Shown here: positions 1-11,763 of the stretch, piece after piece
Position numbering within the stretch: position 1 is the stretch's first letter
How the letters are laid out: every line of letters begins with the position of its first letter
Notes under the pieces: generated by a model
The model's input: only the letters and a program-made list of their open reading frames with translations
Databases searched by the model: none
Told to the model about the DNA's origin: nothing
Program-made: the position numbers and the translations under genes
Assembly (NCBI GenBank): GCA_965153355.1
Contig: OZ231126.1
Coordinates: 18,476,001-18,540,000 of the forward strand
DNA: 64,000 nucleotides
Source of the DNA: Flaccisagitta enflata
Lineage: Eukaryota; Chaetognatha; Sagittoidea; Aphragmophora
Direction of reading: 5' to 3'

Positions 1-170
1 GATTTGGGCCACCAGACTGGGATTTGGGTCTTGGGACTGGGATTTGGGCCTCAAGACTGGGGGGCGGACGGGCGGATGGAGGAGGGGGAGAAAATCCGCC
101 ATATGTGTGAAAGCATAGGTCATTGACCCCTTCGGGGCCGCTGCCCTGATTCCCCTTCAACTTCCAGCAC
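1..170. repeat. Family-B element: minisatellite plus GGCAGCGGCCC end
   Basis: Three 20 bp copies of GATTTGGGCCnnnAGACTGG open the window (1-60). A G-rich stretch follows, then GGTCATTGACCCCTTCGGGG and CCGCTGCCCT at about 118-147. The same end recurs near 35.78, 48.43, 56.04-56.58, 58.57 and 58.92 kb, each time beside short tandem units, so this is read as one repeat family. The element is cut by the window edge. Confidence 0.5.
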
Positions 171-229
171 AACCTACTTGGGCAGGGCACAGGTACCACT
201 GACCATCTAACGCTTTTGCGACTATTCTT

Positions 230-276
230 CTTTTTCTTCTTTTTTTTCTTTTTTTTCTTTTTTTTCTTCTTTTTCC
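230..276. repeat. T-rich (TTCTTTTT) tract
   Basis: A simple pyrimidine tract of TTC and T runs, with no other content. Confidence 0.8.
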
Positions 277-490
277 AGATACACGGCTACCAGATTTTAG
301 GTGACCATGTCGTAGTTTGAACAATTCAGTTTCACAAAACTTGATATACTAAGGGAATCTCAGCATTATGGGGGTGTGAACGAAATTTGTATCGCATCTT
401 TGTGAATGCATATCACTGAACTGATCATTGAGATAAAGTGAATTTGGCTTGTTAACTGCCATATGTCTTCATCAAACGGACTAAAGAGGA

Positions 491-654
491 ACAAGGCTGG
501 ATACACGGCTAACACCAGTTGCGGACGGGTGGGCAGGGGCGAAAATGCAAGTTTTCATACTTTTTGACTCATGTTCAATGACGGACAGACAGACGGACCA
601 ACGGACGGACCGACGGACAATGGCTTTTTTAGAGTTGTGTGTCCGCAACTAGAA
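491..654 (+). mobile_element. HTR copy, GTTGCG subfamily
   Basis: Hairpin-tailed repeat in forward orientation. It starts ACAAGGCTGGATACACGG, then has CAGTTGCGGACGGGTGGGCA, a GACGGACCGACGGAC block, and ends in AGTTGTGTGTCCGCAACT. The 5' motif AGTTGCGGAC is the reverse complement of the 3' end GTCCGCAACT. Confidence 0.8.
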
Positions 655-3260
655 AGTTGTGAAAACAGAGAAAAGTGCTATTTTCTTGACTCCATAAAAA
701 AAGTTAAAAAAAACGTCAAAAATATTCTGATACTTCAACATGATTTCTTTCTTGTGTTTACCAGAATCTAGACAAATAAGAATATCCATTTTTCCGAAAT
801 GTTCCTTCATTCTTGTTACGATTTACTTCCATCAAAGTTAGAGCGACTTTTAAGCGACAGACCAAAATGAGCTAATTGAGGCCTTTTTTTTTTGCTACAT
901 TGACCTAAGATATGTCGCCCTAGAGATTGGAAAGTGTGCCCAGAGTCATTTGTCATGTCCGGTGCGCCATGTGATGAATGAGGCTGTCAAATATATTGTC
1001 ATATCATAGGATTTAGGGCGCTTTTTTAGTCACAGAAAATCGTGTTTTAAACAGGCCACTTGGTCGCTTGATATGTTCATCTGCTTGCACCGCTCATTCC
1101 GCTACACTTGCTACGCTTGCTCGCTCCATTCACAAGCTTGCTCACTTTATTTAGAAGCTCGCTCACTCCGCTCACTTCCTCGTTGGACACTGAAATTTAC
1201 AGATATGTGTTCATGCTGAAAACGCATTCAACGCGTATTTCCCTAACACGGCCTGCTGGATTCCAAATTGTATCTGTAATTGTAACGTGAAATATTGGAT
1301 GACGCAAAATTGGCTGATATATTGATTTCTGAACGATACAGCCCCTGCCCAGCCACATTACAGCCACGGTCACCCGCTTACTGCCCCTGCTCACCTGCAT
1401 TGCTGCACCTGCCCATCCGCCAGCGACTACTTATTGGTTGTTAATGCGGCTTTGGTTATTTAAAACCGGAGTATGCAAGGGAGAAAAAACTGTCAAATAC
1501 ACCATTTTTACGGCAAATTCAAGGCATGCTCTAACAGCATGTTTTTGGCATCAGACCATACATAATGTTAATGCAATAAGATGGAATTGTTACATGAATA
1601 TGTCTGAAGCCTACCTTCTTTGTTTTTCATAATCTTAGAGCGATTGTAGCGGAATCTGAGAAAAAACATCAAAAATACCTGCAATTTTGCTGTTTTTACA
1701 GCATTTTACAGATATACTGATACTAATTTTCGACATCTTAAGATCAATTCTTTTCAAAATAGTGTCCCTAGACCAGTTTCACTAATTTTGAGTACTGATG
1801 AATCAATGCTGCAGTACATCAAAGAGAAATACGTAAAAAACAGTAAAAATGCTATTTTTACAGCATTTTTACAGCATTTTACAGCATTCTATCGGGAAAT
1901 TTTTGAGAATTTAGTATGAAGTGATAAATTAAGTATTCCCGATGCCCATCCCATTGTTGTTTTTACCTCCTGTTCTTTATTGAACGCCTAAAGCCTCCAA
2001 CAATGCGTGACTATCAAAAACCTTGAGGCAGCTATAAGAAATGTGTTCACACCTAAAGACATTAAATCACAAAAATACTCATAAATCAAGAATGCCTAGA
2101 CTGAGGGACTTGAAATTTTAGGGTTAGATGCAGAATTTGATGCTCTTTCAGACCATACCCAGTGCAAACTTCCCTAGTTTCTGATGATGGGTCTCAATAC
2201 TAGGAATCACAGTGTGACATAAGCGTGACAGGGTGTGAACACATTTCTTATAGCACATTGAAATTTTCATATTTCTACATTGAGACATGGAAAAGTCACG
2301 AAATTTGGCATGAACACTCTCATATGTCTTCACTAAACGGGCAAAAAAGAAAAAGTTGAAAAAATCAAGGAGAGATGAGGTTTTTTTATTAATAATTGGA
2401 ATTTTTCCCAAAAATCGTCAAAGATAGTACTTTTAAAAAAATTTAAAAAATGTATTTTTTCTACGATGAACAAGGTCCTGTCAACAGAAGATTTTAAGTC
2501 CTCAAAACCATAACCAGGACCAATGAAAATGTCCCATTTCTTCATATCATGTCATGTTTTTTCTCAAATTTTACAGTGATGATAGTCAGAGTGACCTAAA
2601 CAGGACATATAGAAATTGGCCAAATCAGCCCTTTTTTGGGTCCCAGATCCTAGTGATATGTCGACACTGAAGAAAGTAGGTTGTTACCAGAGTGCTACCT
2701 GATGTCCCTGACCACCTAGGGACACTTTTCTCAAAAAAGAAATTGAGGAAGGATACTTTATATGTCATTTTATAAGGGTATTTCCTTGGCCCGGCGAATC
2801 CCGAATCTTACCTGGTTCTTCCTCAAATCTTTGACTTTTACGAAGCTGATGAGCTGGTGTGAAGTAGTAGAAAAAGGCTTCCATCCCAAAACTAATTTTT
2901 TTCTCTTTAAAGCTGATAAAGATTGACTGTTGATTCTTGTCCTTATTATCGACTTTTATATTTTGCAAGTTTTTGTAGTAAAAAAAAACATCTCTGTCAC
3001 TTTTCATCTAGTAGTAAGCATAAGCATGATCTTCCATCTTAAAACTAAGTCTTTTTTTCTGTTAAAGCCATTAAAGGTTATTGGTTCTTTTACAATTACA
3101 AGTGTAGTAGTGGAAAAAAGCTTCTATGCCACCTGTGAGCATGAGTTTAAATGAAGTAGTGAAAAAAGGCTTCCATCCTTAAACTAAGTTTTTTTTTAAT
3201 GGTCTAGTGATCTCTTATCCACCTGCACGCAACTGGGGAGGTTATGTGTCTAGGCCTTGT
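655..3260. other. Gene-poor A+T-rich stretch
   Basis: I see no supportable gene here. Around 1,690-1,890 the motif TTTTTACAGCATTTTACAG repeats irregularly. An inverted pair based on GTGTTCACACC / GGGTGTGAACACATTTCTTA sits at 2,040-2,056 and 2,227-2,247, and the latter sequence recurs at about 37.83 kb. CCCGGCGAATCCCGAATC near 2,791 also has a relative at about 37.86 kb. The ORFs here have no domain or composition that suggests coding. Confidence 0.4.
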
Positions 3261-3269
3261 TTCTCTCCT

Positions 3270-3270
<1 letters not shown>

Positions 3271-3347
<77 letters not shown>
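3271..3347. repeat. (GA)n microsatellite
   Basis: An uninterrupted GA dinucleotide run. The Arg/Glu or Leu/Ser ORFs through it are artefacts. Confidence 0.98.
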
Positions 3348-3354
<7 letters not shown>

Positions 3355-3483
3355 ATCATAATGCATTTTCTTGGAGCCCAGAATTCTGGACATCACTACA
3401 AAGGCAAAAATGGTACATCTCAGGGCACAGAATTCGGGGCAACGATACGCACTCGTAGCGTCATATAGCACGTGACTGAAAAA

Positions 3484-3547
3484 AGAGAGAGAGCGAGAGC
3501 GAGAGAGAGCGAGAGCGAGAGCGAGAGCGAGAGCGATAGCGAGAGAG

Positions 3548-3635
<88 letters not shown>
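3484..3635. repeat. (GA)n / (GAGCGA)n compound microsatellite
   Basis: The first half carries GAGCGA variants and the second half is pure GA. A smaller GA run lies at about 3,765-3,791. Confidence 0.97.
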
Positions 3636-3638
<3 letters not shown>

Positions 3639-3914
3639 TAAATACCCACACTCAGGGTCATAATTCAATATCAAAGCTAGCTAAGGGAAAAGGGAAGATA
3701 CGATGAAAACATTCATTTCTATAGAAATCTATGCACATCATTACGTACCCTTCAAGACAGATGTGGAGAGAGAGAGAGAGAGAGAGAGAGAAAATGAGAA
3801 ATGGGTAAGAGCGACGGAAATATAAAATTGAAAAAAGGCGTAGATATTTGTTAACGATGGACGTTAACGACAGAAATCCTTGCCAACCACGCTTTGTTAA
3901 CAACATCATTTACA

Positions 3915-4521
3915 CAGTGGGGTTCGTGGAATAACAGCCTAAACTGGAGGAAGGTATTCAAGTGTGTTAATTTCATTTTACAAATTTGATATTTGAAATA
4001 TTAGTTGTTCAATTGATGCTTGTGTCCCTGAGTTTTTCGGTTGCTGTGGAAACCAAAAATTTTTTTTGAACAGTCATAACTGCTATGATATCAATATTTT
4101 CACAAATGTGATAAGGACTAGGGAACATTGTTTAAAATTAAATTTACAACAACTTTCCCACAGTATGTTCTGTAAGAATATTGCTCATTTAGCTGTTACT
4201 AGGGAGCATCATATAGTGGTTGCTATGTGTGATGCTCCCTAGCAACGGCCAAACGAGCAATATTCTTACAGAACATACTGTGGGAAAGTTGTAGCAAATC
4301 TAATTCTGAGCAATGTTCGCTGATTATATCTGTCAAAATTTTGATATTCTAGGGGTTACAAATGTTTGAAAAAATGATTTTTGTTTCCATAGCAACCAAA
4401 AAACTCAGGGACACAAGCATCAATTGGACAACTTATATTCTAAATATCAAGTTTGTCAAAAAGAATAAGGATACTTAAATACCTTCCTCCAGTTTAGGCT
4501 GCTATGCCATTAACCCCACTG
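3915..4521. mobile_element. Palindromic Tc1/mariner-like MITE (CAGTGGGGTT ends)
   Basis: The two halves are reverse complements across the whole ~600 bp. It opens CAGTGGGGTT then AACAGCCTAAACTGGAGGAA, closes with the complement ending AACCCCACTG, and is followed by TA. The centre holds GGGAGCATCA / TGATGCTCCC. A second copy starts at 63,474, also after TA. No coding content. Confidence 0.85.
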
Positions 4522-4533
4522 TACGTGAGTTGT

Positions 4534-6170
4534 TTTTTTAGTCGCGTGCACGCGACTCTACAACCCGCTTTGTCCGTCGGTCGGTCAGTTGGTCGGTCGG
4601 TTGGTCCGTCACACTTTACTTTTTTTATCAATTTTATTTCTTTAAGTCATTTTTAGTCATTCTAAGTCATTTTAAGTCATTCTAAGTCATTCTAAGTTAT
4701 TCTAAGTCATCTTAAGTCATTTTAGGTCATTGTCATTTTAGTCAATATAGTCCTTTTCATCATTTTAAGTCATTCTAAGTCATTTTAAGTTATTTTAAGT
4801 CATTTCAAGTGATTTTTAGTCATTTCAAGTAATTTAAGGCATTTTAGGTCATTCCAAGTCATTTTTAGTCATTAGTCATTTTTGTCAATATACTCCTTTT
4901 CATCATTTTATGTCATTTTAAGTCATTTTATGTCATTATAAGTCATTATAAGTCATTATAAGTCATTATACATCATTCTAAGTCATTTTAAGTCGTTTTT
5001 AGTCATTCTAAGTCATTCTAAGTCATTCTCAGTCATTTTAGTCATTTTAGTCATTTTAGTCAATGTAGTCATTTCACTTTTTATTTACATGATTATAGGT
5101 AATTGTAGGTCATTATGCAATTTTGGGTAATCATAGGTAATTATAGGTCATTATAGGTCATTAAGCAATTATAGGTCATTAAGCAATTATAGGTAATCAT
5201 AGGTCATTATAGGTTATCATAGGTCATTGAAGGTAATTACAGGTCATTATGTAATTATAGGCAATTATAGGTCATTATAGGTAATTATAGGTTACTATGC
5301 AATTATAGGTTGTTATGCAATTATAGGTCATTATTGGTAATTACAGGTCAGTATATAATCATAGGTATTTATAGGTAATTATAGGTAATCATAGGTAAAA
5401 TACAGGTAATTATAGGTCAATATGTAATTATAGGTAATTATAGGTCAATATGTAATTATAGGTAATTATAGGTCATAATAGGTAATTATAGGTCATTATA
5501 GGTAATTATAGGTCATTATAGGTCATTATGCAATTACAGGTCATTATTGGTAATTATAGATCATTATGTAATTAAAGATAATTAAAGGTAATTAAAGGTG
5601 ATTATAGATCATTATTGGTAATTATAGGTCATTATGTAATTATAGGTAATTATAGGTTATAGATAAAAATAGGTAATAGGAATAGGAAATTATGGGTCAT
5701 CATAGGTAATCAAAGGTCATTAAAGGTAATTATAGGTCATTATGTAATTATAGGTAATCATAGGTTATTAAAGGTAATTATACGTCAGTAGACAATTTTA
5801 GGTATTTATAGCTAATCACAGGTAATAATAGGTAATTATAGGTCATTATGCAATTATAGGTAATTATAGGTAATCATAGGTCATTAAAGGTCATTATGTT
5901 ATTAAAGGTAGTTATGGGTAATTATAGGTATTCATAGGTCATTATAGGTAATTATTGGTCCATATGTAATTATAGGTAATCATAGGTCTTTTCAGGTACT
6001 TACAGGTCATTATTTGATTATGGGTAATCATAGGTAATTATAGGTCATTATAGGCAATTAAAGGTCAATAGGTAATTACAGTCATTATCGTTATTACAGG
6101 AAATAATGTACTTATATAATTAGGCGATTATGTAAGTCTCGCACGCGACTTATAGGTGTTGGCCTTATTT
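4534..6170 (-). mobile_element. HTR copy with 1.5 kb ~10 bp satellite body
   Basis: Reverse-oriented HTR. The hairpin AGTCGCGTGCACGCGACT is at 4,540-4,557, followed inward by GGTCGGTC-type units and CACACTTTAC. The body is then about 1.4 kb of degenerate 9-12 bp units, first TTTTAAGTCATT (to ~5,075) and then TTATAGGTCA / TAGGTAATTA. The far end reads GTCTCGCACGCGACTTATAG and GGTGTTGGCCTTATTT, matching the 5' end of the copy at 52,635. The same architecture with a body one quarter as long is seen there. Confidence 0.85.
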
Positions 6171-6192
6171 TCTTTTATTCTTATCCGATTAG

Positions 6193-6271
6193 CTTCTCAC
6201 TACGGGCACCGTTGACGCCTCGGACAAAATATTCGCAGAATCGTACGACGAAAATGGCAAATGGCTTAAAG
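6193..6271 (+). CDS. Gene A, candidate exon 1 (unrecognised protein)
   Basis: A pyrimidine-rich stretch ending CCGATTAG precedes the exon and GTGAGT follows it. The open frame reads LLTTGTVDASDKIFAESYDE then NGKWLKG, a hydrophilic sequence that looks translated rather than repeat-derived. It ends in phase 1, which fits the next exon. No family is recognised. The true 5' boundary and start codon are unknown and would lie upstream in the repeat-filled first 6 kb or outside the window. Confidence 0.5.
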
Positions 6272-6530
6272 GTGAGTATTTCCTCTTATGTAGTACCAAA
6301 AATTTGACAATGATCATTGATGAATTGCACGGGGCGATGTTTCTGTTTATATGGATCTCCGCCTATTACGGCGGCTCACCGCATTGCTTACATGTTCAAG
6401 TTCAAACAAGACCGGGTACAAGAGTGACAAGACCAATACGGGTGGACAGGGAAATGCCGTTTCCCTGGGAAATGGTCATGAACTTGAATTTTGTTTCAAT
6501 CTGTTGACGGGATTTAATAACTTTTTCCAG

Positions 6531-6613
6531 GTGATGTTCACGCGAGCGGAAACGTTAACGAGTCGAAATCAAACATGTCTAAAAGGGAAATTCCATCAAG
6601 GCCAGATCCAAAG
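6531..6613 (+). CDS. Gene A, candidate exon 2
   Basis: The acceptor CTTTTTCCAG and donor GTAGGT are both good. Entered in phase 1, as the preceding exon requires, it reads GDVHASGNVNESKSNMSKRE then IPSRPDPK, a polar and probably disordered segment, and leaves in phase 0. The spacing from the previous exon is 259 bp. No domain is recognised. Confidence 0.5.
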
Positions 6614-6735
6614 GTAGGTTATTTTTAGGAAGTAACCCGAGGAATTAAGGATGAGCAAAAAAATGTTTACTTGCTTTTCCCGTCATTTATTTGGTTTGGG
6701 CAACTTTGCTTTTAATCATCCACCAACGGCACAAG

Positions 6736-6793
6736 CCAAAAACTTCGCATGGCTTCTACATTAAATGCGACGTTGACAAAAAACTAACCAACG
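6736..6793 (+). CDS. Gene A, candidate exon 3
   Basis: Entered in phase 0 it reads PKTSHGFYIKCDVDKKLTN and leaves in phase 1 at GTAAGG. The acceptor (CGGCACAAG) is weak because it is AAG without a strong pyrimidine tract. The peptide looks like folded protein (GFYIKCDVD) rather than repeat, but I cannot assign a family. Confidence 0.42.
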
Positions 6794-6814
6794 GTAAGGA
6801 TTCCCCGTTGCAAA

Positions 6815-7530
6815 AAGCTTAAAAAGAATAAAAAAAGATAGACACCTCACTGATTTTTGCATAAGGGACCTAGAAAAGCTGTAGAACACGATTCTGATAT
6901 TTATTTTGATATAACTTGAGCCAAAAAAATTAAAAATGAGTTTTTGTGCTAAAAACAGCTATTTTTTATTTAAAAAATGGGATGAAATGAAATATTTCAT
7001 GTTTTTTTTTTTCACAGAAACAAAAAGTAACAATAGCAATTGATACATGAGTGAACCTAGAACAATTTTGATTAGGTCTACAAGGTTTAAAAAATCTTCA
7101 CAAATAAAAAAAATGATCAAAAGCAAAAAAATTCTAAAAACTGATACTTTGGAACAGTTTTTAAGAGTAAGATATGCTATCAGTATGAATTTCATCGATG
7201 TATTTAAAGAAACATGCATGTCTAAATGAAAAATGTAAAACCGCAATATGCAAATGAGATCAAGTGCAAATTTTCAAAAACAGTAAAAATTGTGTAAGAA
7301 CACCAAAAATTGAATCAGCACAGTGCAAATGATCAAAGTACATCAATTTCAGTTAGAATTAACCAAAAAATATTGAGAAATTACTATTTTTATAGCAAAA
7401 AACACATTTTTTTAAATGAAAAACCGTTTCTAATTTTTTTGGCTCATGTTAGGTCAAAATGAATATCAGAATCATGTTCTACAGCCGTTTTAGGTCCCCT
7501 ATGCAAAAAACTGTTATATATCTATCTTTT
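6815..7530. mobile_element. Foldback (inverted-repeat) element
   Basis: The left arm (~6,825-6,965) contains GATTTTTGCATAAGGGACCT and GTAGAACACGATTCTGATAT. The right arm (~7,385-7,525) carries their complements (ATCAGAATCATGTTCTACAG, AGGTCCCCTATGCAAAAAAC). The ~400 bp loop is A+T rich with no credible gene. It lies in the intron after gene A exon 3. Confidence 0.7.
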
Positions 7531-7559
7531 TCTTTTAAAACCCTTAAAATTGAGATTTT

Positions 7560-8780
7560 CTCTAACCGGAATCCTGACCGCCAAGTTGCGGACCAATGAT
7601 GACGAACAAAAGTTGCCCGTTTTACTCTCAAGCAACCCATTGCATAACGACTTCTGTGGTAACGCCATTTCCAGTATTCTCCATGGCAACGTAACGCCAT
7701 TTTGGCGTCCATATGGCGTTATTTGAGGCTTTATTATTGTTGTCATTGCTGTCACTTTTTTGTCCATCATTTTTACATATTATGAATTTCTTGTGATCAT
7801 TTGAAAAAAAAGTAAAGATAGAAAGAATGTTATGTAATATATTCACCATTGATAATGATTTTTTTCACTTTACTTTTTATTTTTATTTTTTACTTCTTAC
7901 TTTTTATTTTTCATCTTTTAATTTTCATTTTTCATTTTTCTTTTTTTCTTTTTCATTTTTCACTTTTTTTTCATTTTTTATTTTTCAATTTTACTTTTTA
8001 CTTTTTTCTTACTTTTTGATTTTTGATTTTTTTCTTTTTTTTTCTTTTTTTTCTTTTAATTTTTCATACACTTTGATTACATATGTTTCAAAATTTTTAC
8101 ATATTAGCATTTATATATTCTTTTTATGTCATGGTGTTCAGGAACAGGAAATTTTGGTTTCATTTTACTTTTTGCTCGTGATATAGGTTTACTATCAGAA
8201 AAAATTATTGGGATTTCTGTTCAGTATTTTTTATATAATTTATAAGGTGTTTTAACAATGTTTTTAAACTCAGAATACTCACTCTGATTTCATAACGATC
8301 AGAATTAAAGATTGAATATTTGAATTGTTTAGAAAAATAATAAACAAAATTTCAGAACGTTGTTAGGTGAAATTATATTACGGCCTCAGTAAAGGAAATT
8401 TTGCATTTCTAAGAACATGGCCTTTTCCTATATGTTTTTAGAATGAGGCCATGTTTTTGGAAATGCAATTTTTTTTATTTCTATGCAATGATATAATTTC
8501 ACCCAACAGGAGTGAAATGACAAAGTATAATTTTCTGTAAAAAATCACCTTTTTTCTACCTTTTTTCAATATGTTATGTACATAAAATTTGTATTTTAGA
8601 GATTATCTATGCAAAAATCTATAATTCAACACTTAAAAAATGATTTTTCATAAAAAAAATTTCAAAGAAAATTGTTATAAAAAATCTAAAAAATTGTAAT
8701 GACGCTTGAAATTTCTTCTTCCCGTGCACTGCGTCTTATCGAGAATGTTTTGATAAAAATGACCAAAGTTTGAAAATGAT
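7560..8780. other. A+T-rich intron-like sequence with T-rich tract and small inverted repeat
   Basis: 7,860-8,065 is a run of TTTTTCATTTTTC-like units. At ~8,375-8,515 an imperfect inverted repeat pairs AAATTTTGCATTTCTAAGAA with its counterpart in TTTTGGAAATGCAATTTTTT. 7,567-7,655 has one open plus frame (GILTAKLRTNDDEQKLPV) but no good acceptor, so it is not called as an exon. Confidence 0.4.
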
Positions 8781-8901
8781 CAATCATTCTCTGACATGCT
8801 TAACATGAGATTTGATAACATCAACGCAACATAAAGGCTAAAACGATTCTCTCGGTTTTGGTCTGAGTCTCTCATAGTGAAATAACTACAGAGATACAGT
8901 G

Positions 8902-8950
<49 letters not shown>

Positions 8951-8951
8951 T
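8902..8951. repeat. (GACA)n microsatellite
   Basis: A run of GACA tetranucleotides. It is followed by a short AATAGCTTTGAATAGCTTCA tandem tract to about 9,055. Confidence 0.95.
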
Positions 8952-9290
8952 TTCGTTTTAAGTTTAATAACTAGCTTTAAATAGCTTTGAATAGCTTCAA
9001 ATAGCTTCAAATAGATGGAAATAGCTTTTGATAGCTTTTTATAGCTTTAAATAGACCGTAACGACCGGAAACGAAGTCGTTATATGCAAAAATCGTAACT
9101 ATAGTGTCTTTGATGCTATTGGGGAATAGCAAAATGTGACTAAAAACGGGTTTCCGAATTTTCTACGCAATCCGTTGCTCTCGAGCATCACCAAGAAACG
9201 GACGAACGAAGACACAGCCTCGTCCGCCGCTGAAAAGTAAAGAAGAAATGACCAACTGAACTCGGTTCGGTCCCCTAACAATTCCCTCAG

Positions 9291-9468
9291 GCTCAGGTGA
9301 CTCCCGTGTCTCCCGTGGCTCCAGTGACTCCCCCTCCTCTGGCGCCGCCCAAAAGCAAGAGAAAGACTCGAAAAGACGCCGGTGATGTCCATGACGACGA
9401 CGAGTTTGACGAAGAGAAACATCACAAATCGCCTTCATCCAGATCATCGTCAGCATCCTCGAAATCAA
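9291..9468 (+). CDS. Gene A, candidate exon: Pro/Ser/acidic disordered segment
   Basis: The acceptor TTCCCTCAG precedes it and GTAAGG follows. In the longest frame it encodes AQVTPVSPVAPVTPPPLAPP, a basic KSKRKTRKD patch, an acidic DDDEFDEE patch and SSRSSSASSKS. The base composition is clearly unlike the A+T-rich flanks. It leaves in phase 1. Two cautions: the preceding exon ends in phase 1 but this frame needs phase 0, so an exon is missing or misplaced; and the phase-1 frame is also open (SRVSRGSSDSPSSGAAQKQE) until a stop at 9,382-9,384. A further candidate exon at ~9,186-9,236 (KKRTNEDTASSAAEK) does not fit in phase. Confidence 0.45.
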
Positions 9469-9477
9469 GTAAGGACA

Positions 9478-9653
9478 TTTTTATTCGCGGACACGCGACT
9501 CTACACCTTGCCGTGTCGGTCCGTCCGTCCGTCCGTCCGTCCGTCCGTCCGTCCGTCCGTCCGTCCGTCACATTTTTTGTTTCAGAGCGGTTTTCGCATT
9601 ACTGCTCCTACCCAACCGTCCGCGACTGGATTGCCGAGTATCCAGCCTTGTTT
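9478..9653 (-). mobile_element. HTR copy, GTCGCGGAC subfamily
   Basis: Reverse-oriented copy ten bases after the preceding exon donor. The hairpin TCGCGGACACGCGA is at 9,485-9,498, with (GTCC)n at 9,519-9,569. The 5' part has CCGTCCGCGACTGGATTGCC and ends CCAGCCTTGTTT. The subterminal motif GTCCGCGACT complements the hairpin arm AGTCGCGGAC. Confidence 0.82.
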
Positions 9654-10335
9654 AGGTGCGACAAAGCTGGCTCACCGTGTTCCCTAGCTGTGATAGGTAG
9701 GAAAAAATGACTCAGCATAGTGACCTATTCTAGGTTGTTGCTTACATGTAGGTGCATCTCACCATATATGAAATTAAAAATTCTGTTGGGATTTTTTTGA
9801 AAAATATACAAATAACACAATTTTTTATACAATTTGTGCCATAAATCTCTGTGATCAATTTTTAGATAATTTTCAAGTTCAGAATTGAATTTAGATGATG
9901 TTCTCTGTTTCGTTTGATATGTCACACTATATACTTTCAAAGAAAGAAAGAAAGTTCATTTTTTGAATATAATACTACAATAATAAATATCATTTTAAGT
10001 ATTTTAAAGTCAAAATGAACTTTTTATTCTTCTTTAAAAGTATATAGTGTGACATATCAAACGAAACATAAAACATCATCTGAATTCAGTTCTGAACTCG
10101 AAAATTATCTAAAAATTGATCACAAAGATTTATGGCACAAATTGTAAAAAAAATTGTGTTTTTTGTATATTTTTCAAAAAAATCCCAACAGAATTTTTAG
10201 TTTCATGTATGGTGAGATGCCACAGCTAGGGAGCACGGCTGTGTCCGTCGGTTGGTTGGTTGGGTGGTAGGGTAACTCACTCGTTTGATGATCCACACGT
10301 CGCACCTCATTGGCCTACTTGGCCTTGTTGAAGGA
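9653..10335 (-). mobile_element. HTR copy, AGGTGCGAC subfamily, split by a foldback element
   Basis: The ends TTAGGTGCGACAAAG (9,653) and CACGTCGCACCTCATTGGCC ... ACTTGGCCTTG (to ~10,330) match the intact relative at 46,681-46,804. The middle is occupied by a palindromic element at ~9,673-10,240. Its arms carry GCATCTCACCATATATGAAA and TTCATGTATGGTGAGATGCC and meet near 9,985 at (AAAG)n. Confidence 0.68.
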
Positions 10336-10773
10336 TTGAAGGACTTCAACTTTTGACTTAACCTAGCATCAAAAATACTTCTTTTTTCCCTCAGGCTATA
10401 AAGGAAAATGTCCGACGTGTGGAAGATCAGACCGTCCAGCATCAGCTCATCGAAATTGCTCTACAATATGCAACATCATTTAGATAGTCAATTCGTCCAA
10501 TGTATTGTTGTTTTCTTCTTTAATGGATATTGGATTGCATGTTAATTTGTTTAGAATAGATTAGATACAGAACGGGATGAAATCAATTATTTGATGAAAT
10601 GATTGTAGGGCTTACTTTGCTTTGATTGACTGCGCATATGCATACCACGGCGTTTAAAAAAAGACGCACCTATTTATTTATTGATAATACGGATACAAAA
10701 AAACAAGTCAAACTTTTGTCAATCAAAACATTTTTTAAAAAATCTTTCATTCTGGACCAAACCATGTACAGGT
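10336..10773. other. Unassigned sequence
   Basis: No gene, tandem repeat or element end is recognisable. Confidence 0.3.
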
Positions 10774-10987
10774 CTTTTTAGTCGCGTGCTACGCGACTCT
10801 ACACCCCGCTTTGTCGGTCCGTCCGTCGGTCCGTCTGTCCGTCCATCCGTTGGTCCGTCACACTTTACTTTTTTGGCGTTATTGGGGGTTTTGGCCTCAT
10901 TGCTCCTACCCAAATGTTCCACTGACCTCAATTATGGCCCCTGCCCACCCGCACGCGACTGGGGTAGCCGTGTATCCGGCCTTGTTG
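10774..10987 (-). mobile_element. HTR copy, GTCGCGTGC subfamily
   Basis: Reverse-oriented. TTTTTAGTCGCGTGCTACGC forms the hairpin, followed by GGTCCGTCC units, the internal block GGCGTTATTGGGGGTTTTGG, then CCCGCACGCGACTGGGGTAG and CCGTGTATCCGGCCTTGTT. A near-identical copy lies in the opposite orientation at 20,552. Confidence 0.85.
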
Positions 10988-11606
10988 GACAAAATGCGCC
11001 TTTTATGAACGGATTTTGGAAAAAAAGATGATGAAAGTATTTTCAAAAGACTTTCCAAGGGTTTCAAATTTTAATTAGAATTTGGAATTTTGTTGCCATA
11101 ATAAGCCATTCTAAAGCGCGGCTCTTTTTTTAAACGCTTTATGTACACGCGTGACCAAATATTGGTTGCCTAAGTAATTGGATTTTGCTTTGTTGGGAAA
11201 TTTTCGTGATCTTCTAAATAAAAGATTCACGGAGAAACTGTCTATTTCGGTACGGCCAAACGCGGCAAAGTGATAACCACTCGTCAGTCCTTGATTAAAA
11301 TAAATAAAGAATTACTACGGCCACCGATAATGGAATTGGATAATAAAACGATCAAACAATCATAATTGATAATACCATGCCCCCTACAATTTTGCACATG
11401 TTTATCTTTTCTTATGACATGAAATTTTGATACCAAATACAGATAACCATTTTTGACAATCGTCTGTTTTATTTTAGTCGCTAGAAAGCAATTCCATCAG
11501 GCATCAGGCATCAGCCACTTGTCGGTCCTCCGGTCTATCGGGAGAGACGTTTAAGCAGTAAACTAACCTTAGCCACCCACATGCATCACTAAGGTTCTTC
11601 TGTTGT

Positions 11607-11763
11607 AAAACAAGGCCGGATACATGGCAAGACAGTCGCGGACGGTTGGGCAGGGGCTGTAATGCAAAAACCGCTCGAAATTTAACAATATTTGTTACCG
11701 AAGTACCGACGTACCGACGTACCGACCGACATGGCAAGGTGTAGAGTCGCGTGTCCGCGAATG
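11607..11763 (+). mobile_element. HTR copy, GTCGCGGAC subfamily
   Basis: It runs from AAAACAAGGCCGGATACATG through CAGTCGCGGACGGTTGGGCA and GTACCGACGTACCGACC to the hairpin GTCGCGTGTCCGCGA. Confidence 0.82.

Noticed and set aside
3207-3674. Long Arg-Glu and Leu-Ser ORFs
   Set aside because: Translations of (GA)n and (CT)n microsatellites.
9297-11031. ORFs with VRPSVRPSVRPS repeats
   Set aside because: They arise from the (GTCC)n block of HTR copies and recur wherever that repeat occurs on either strand.
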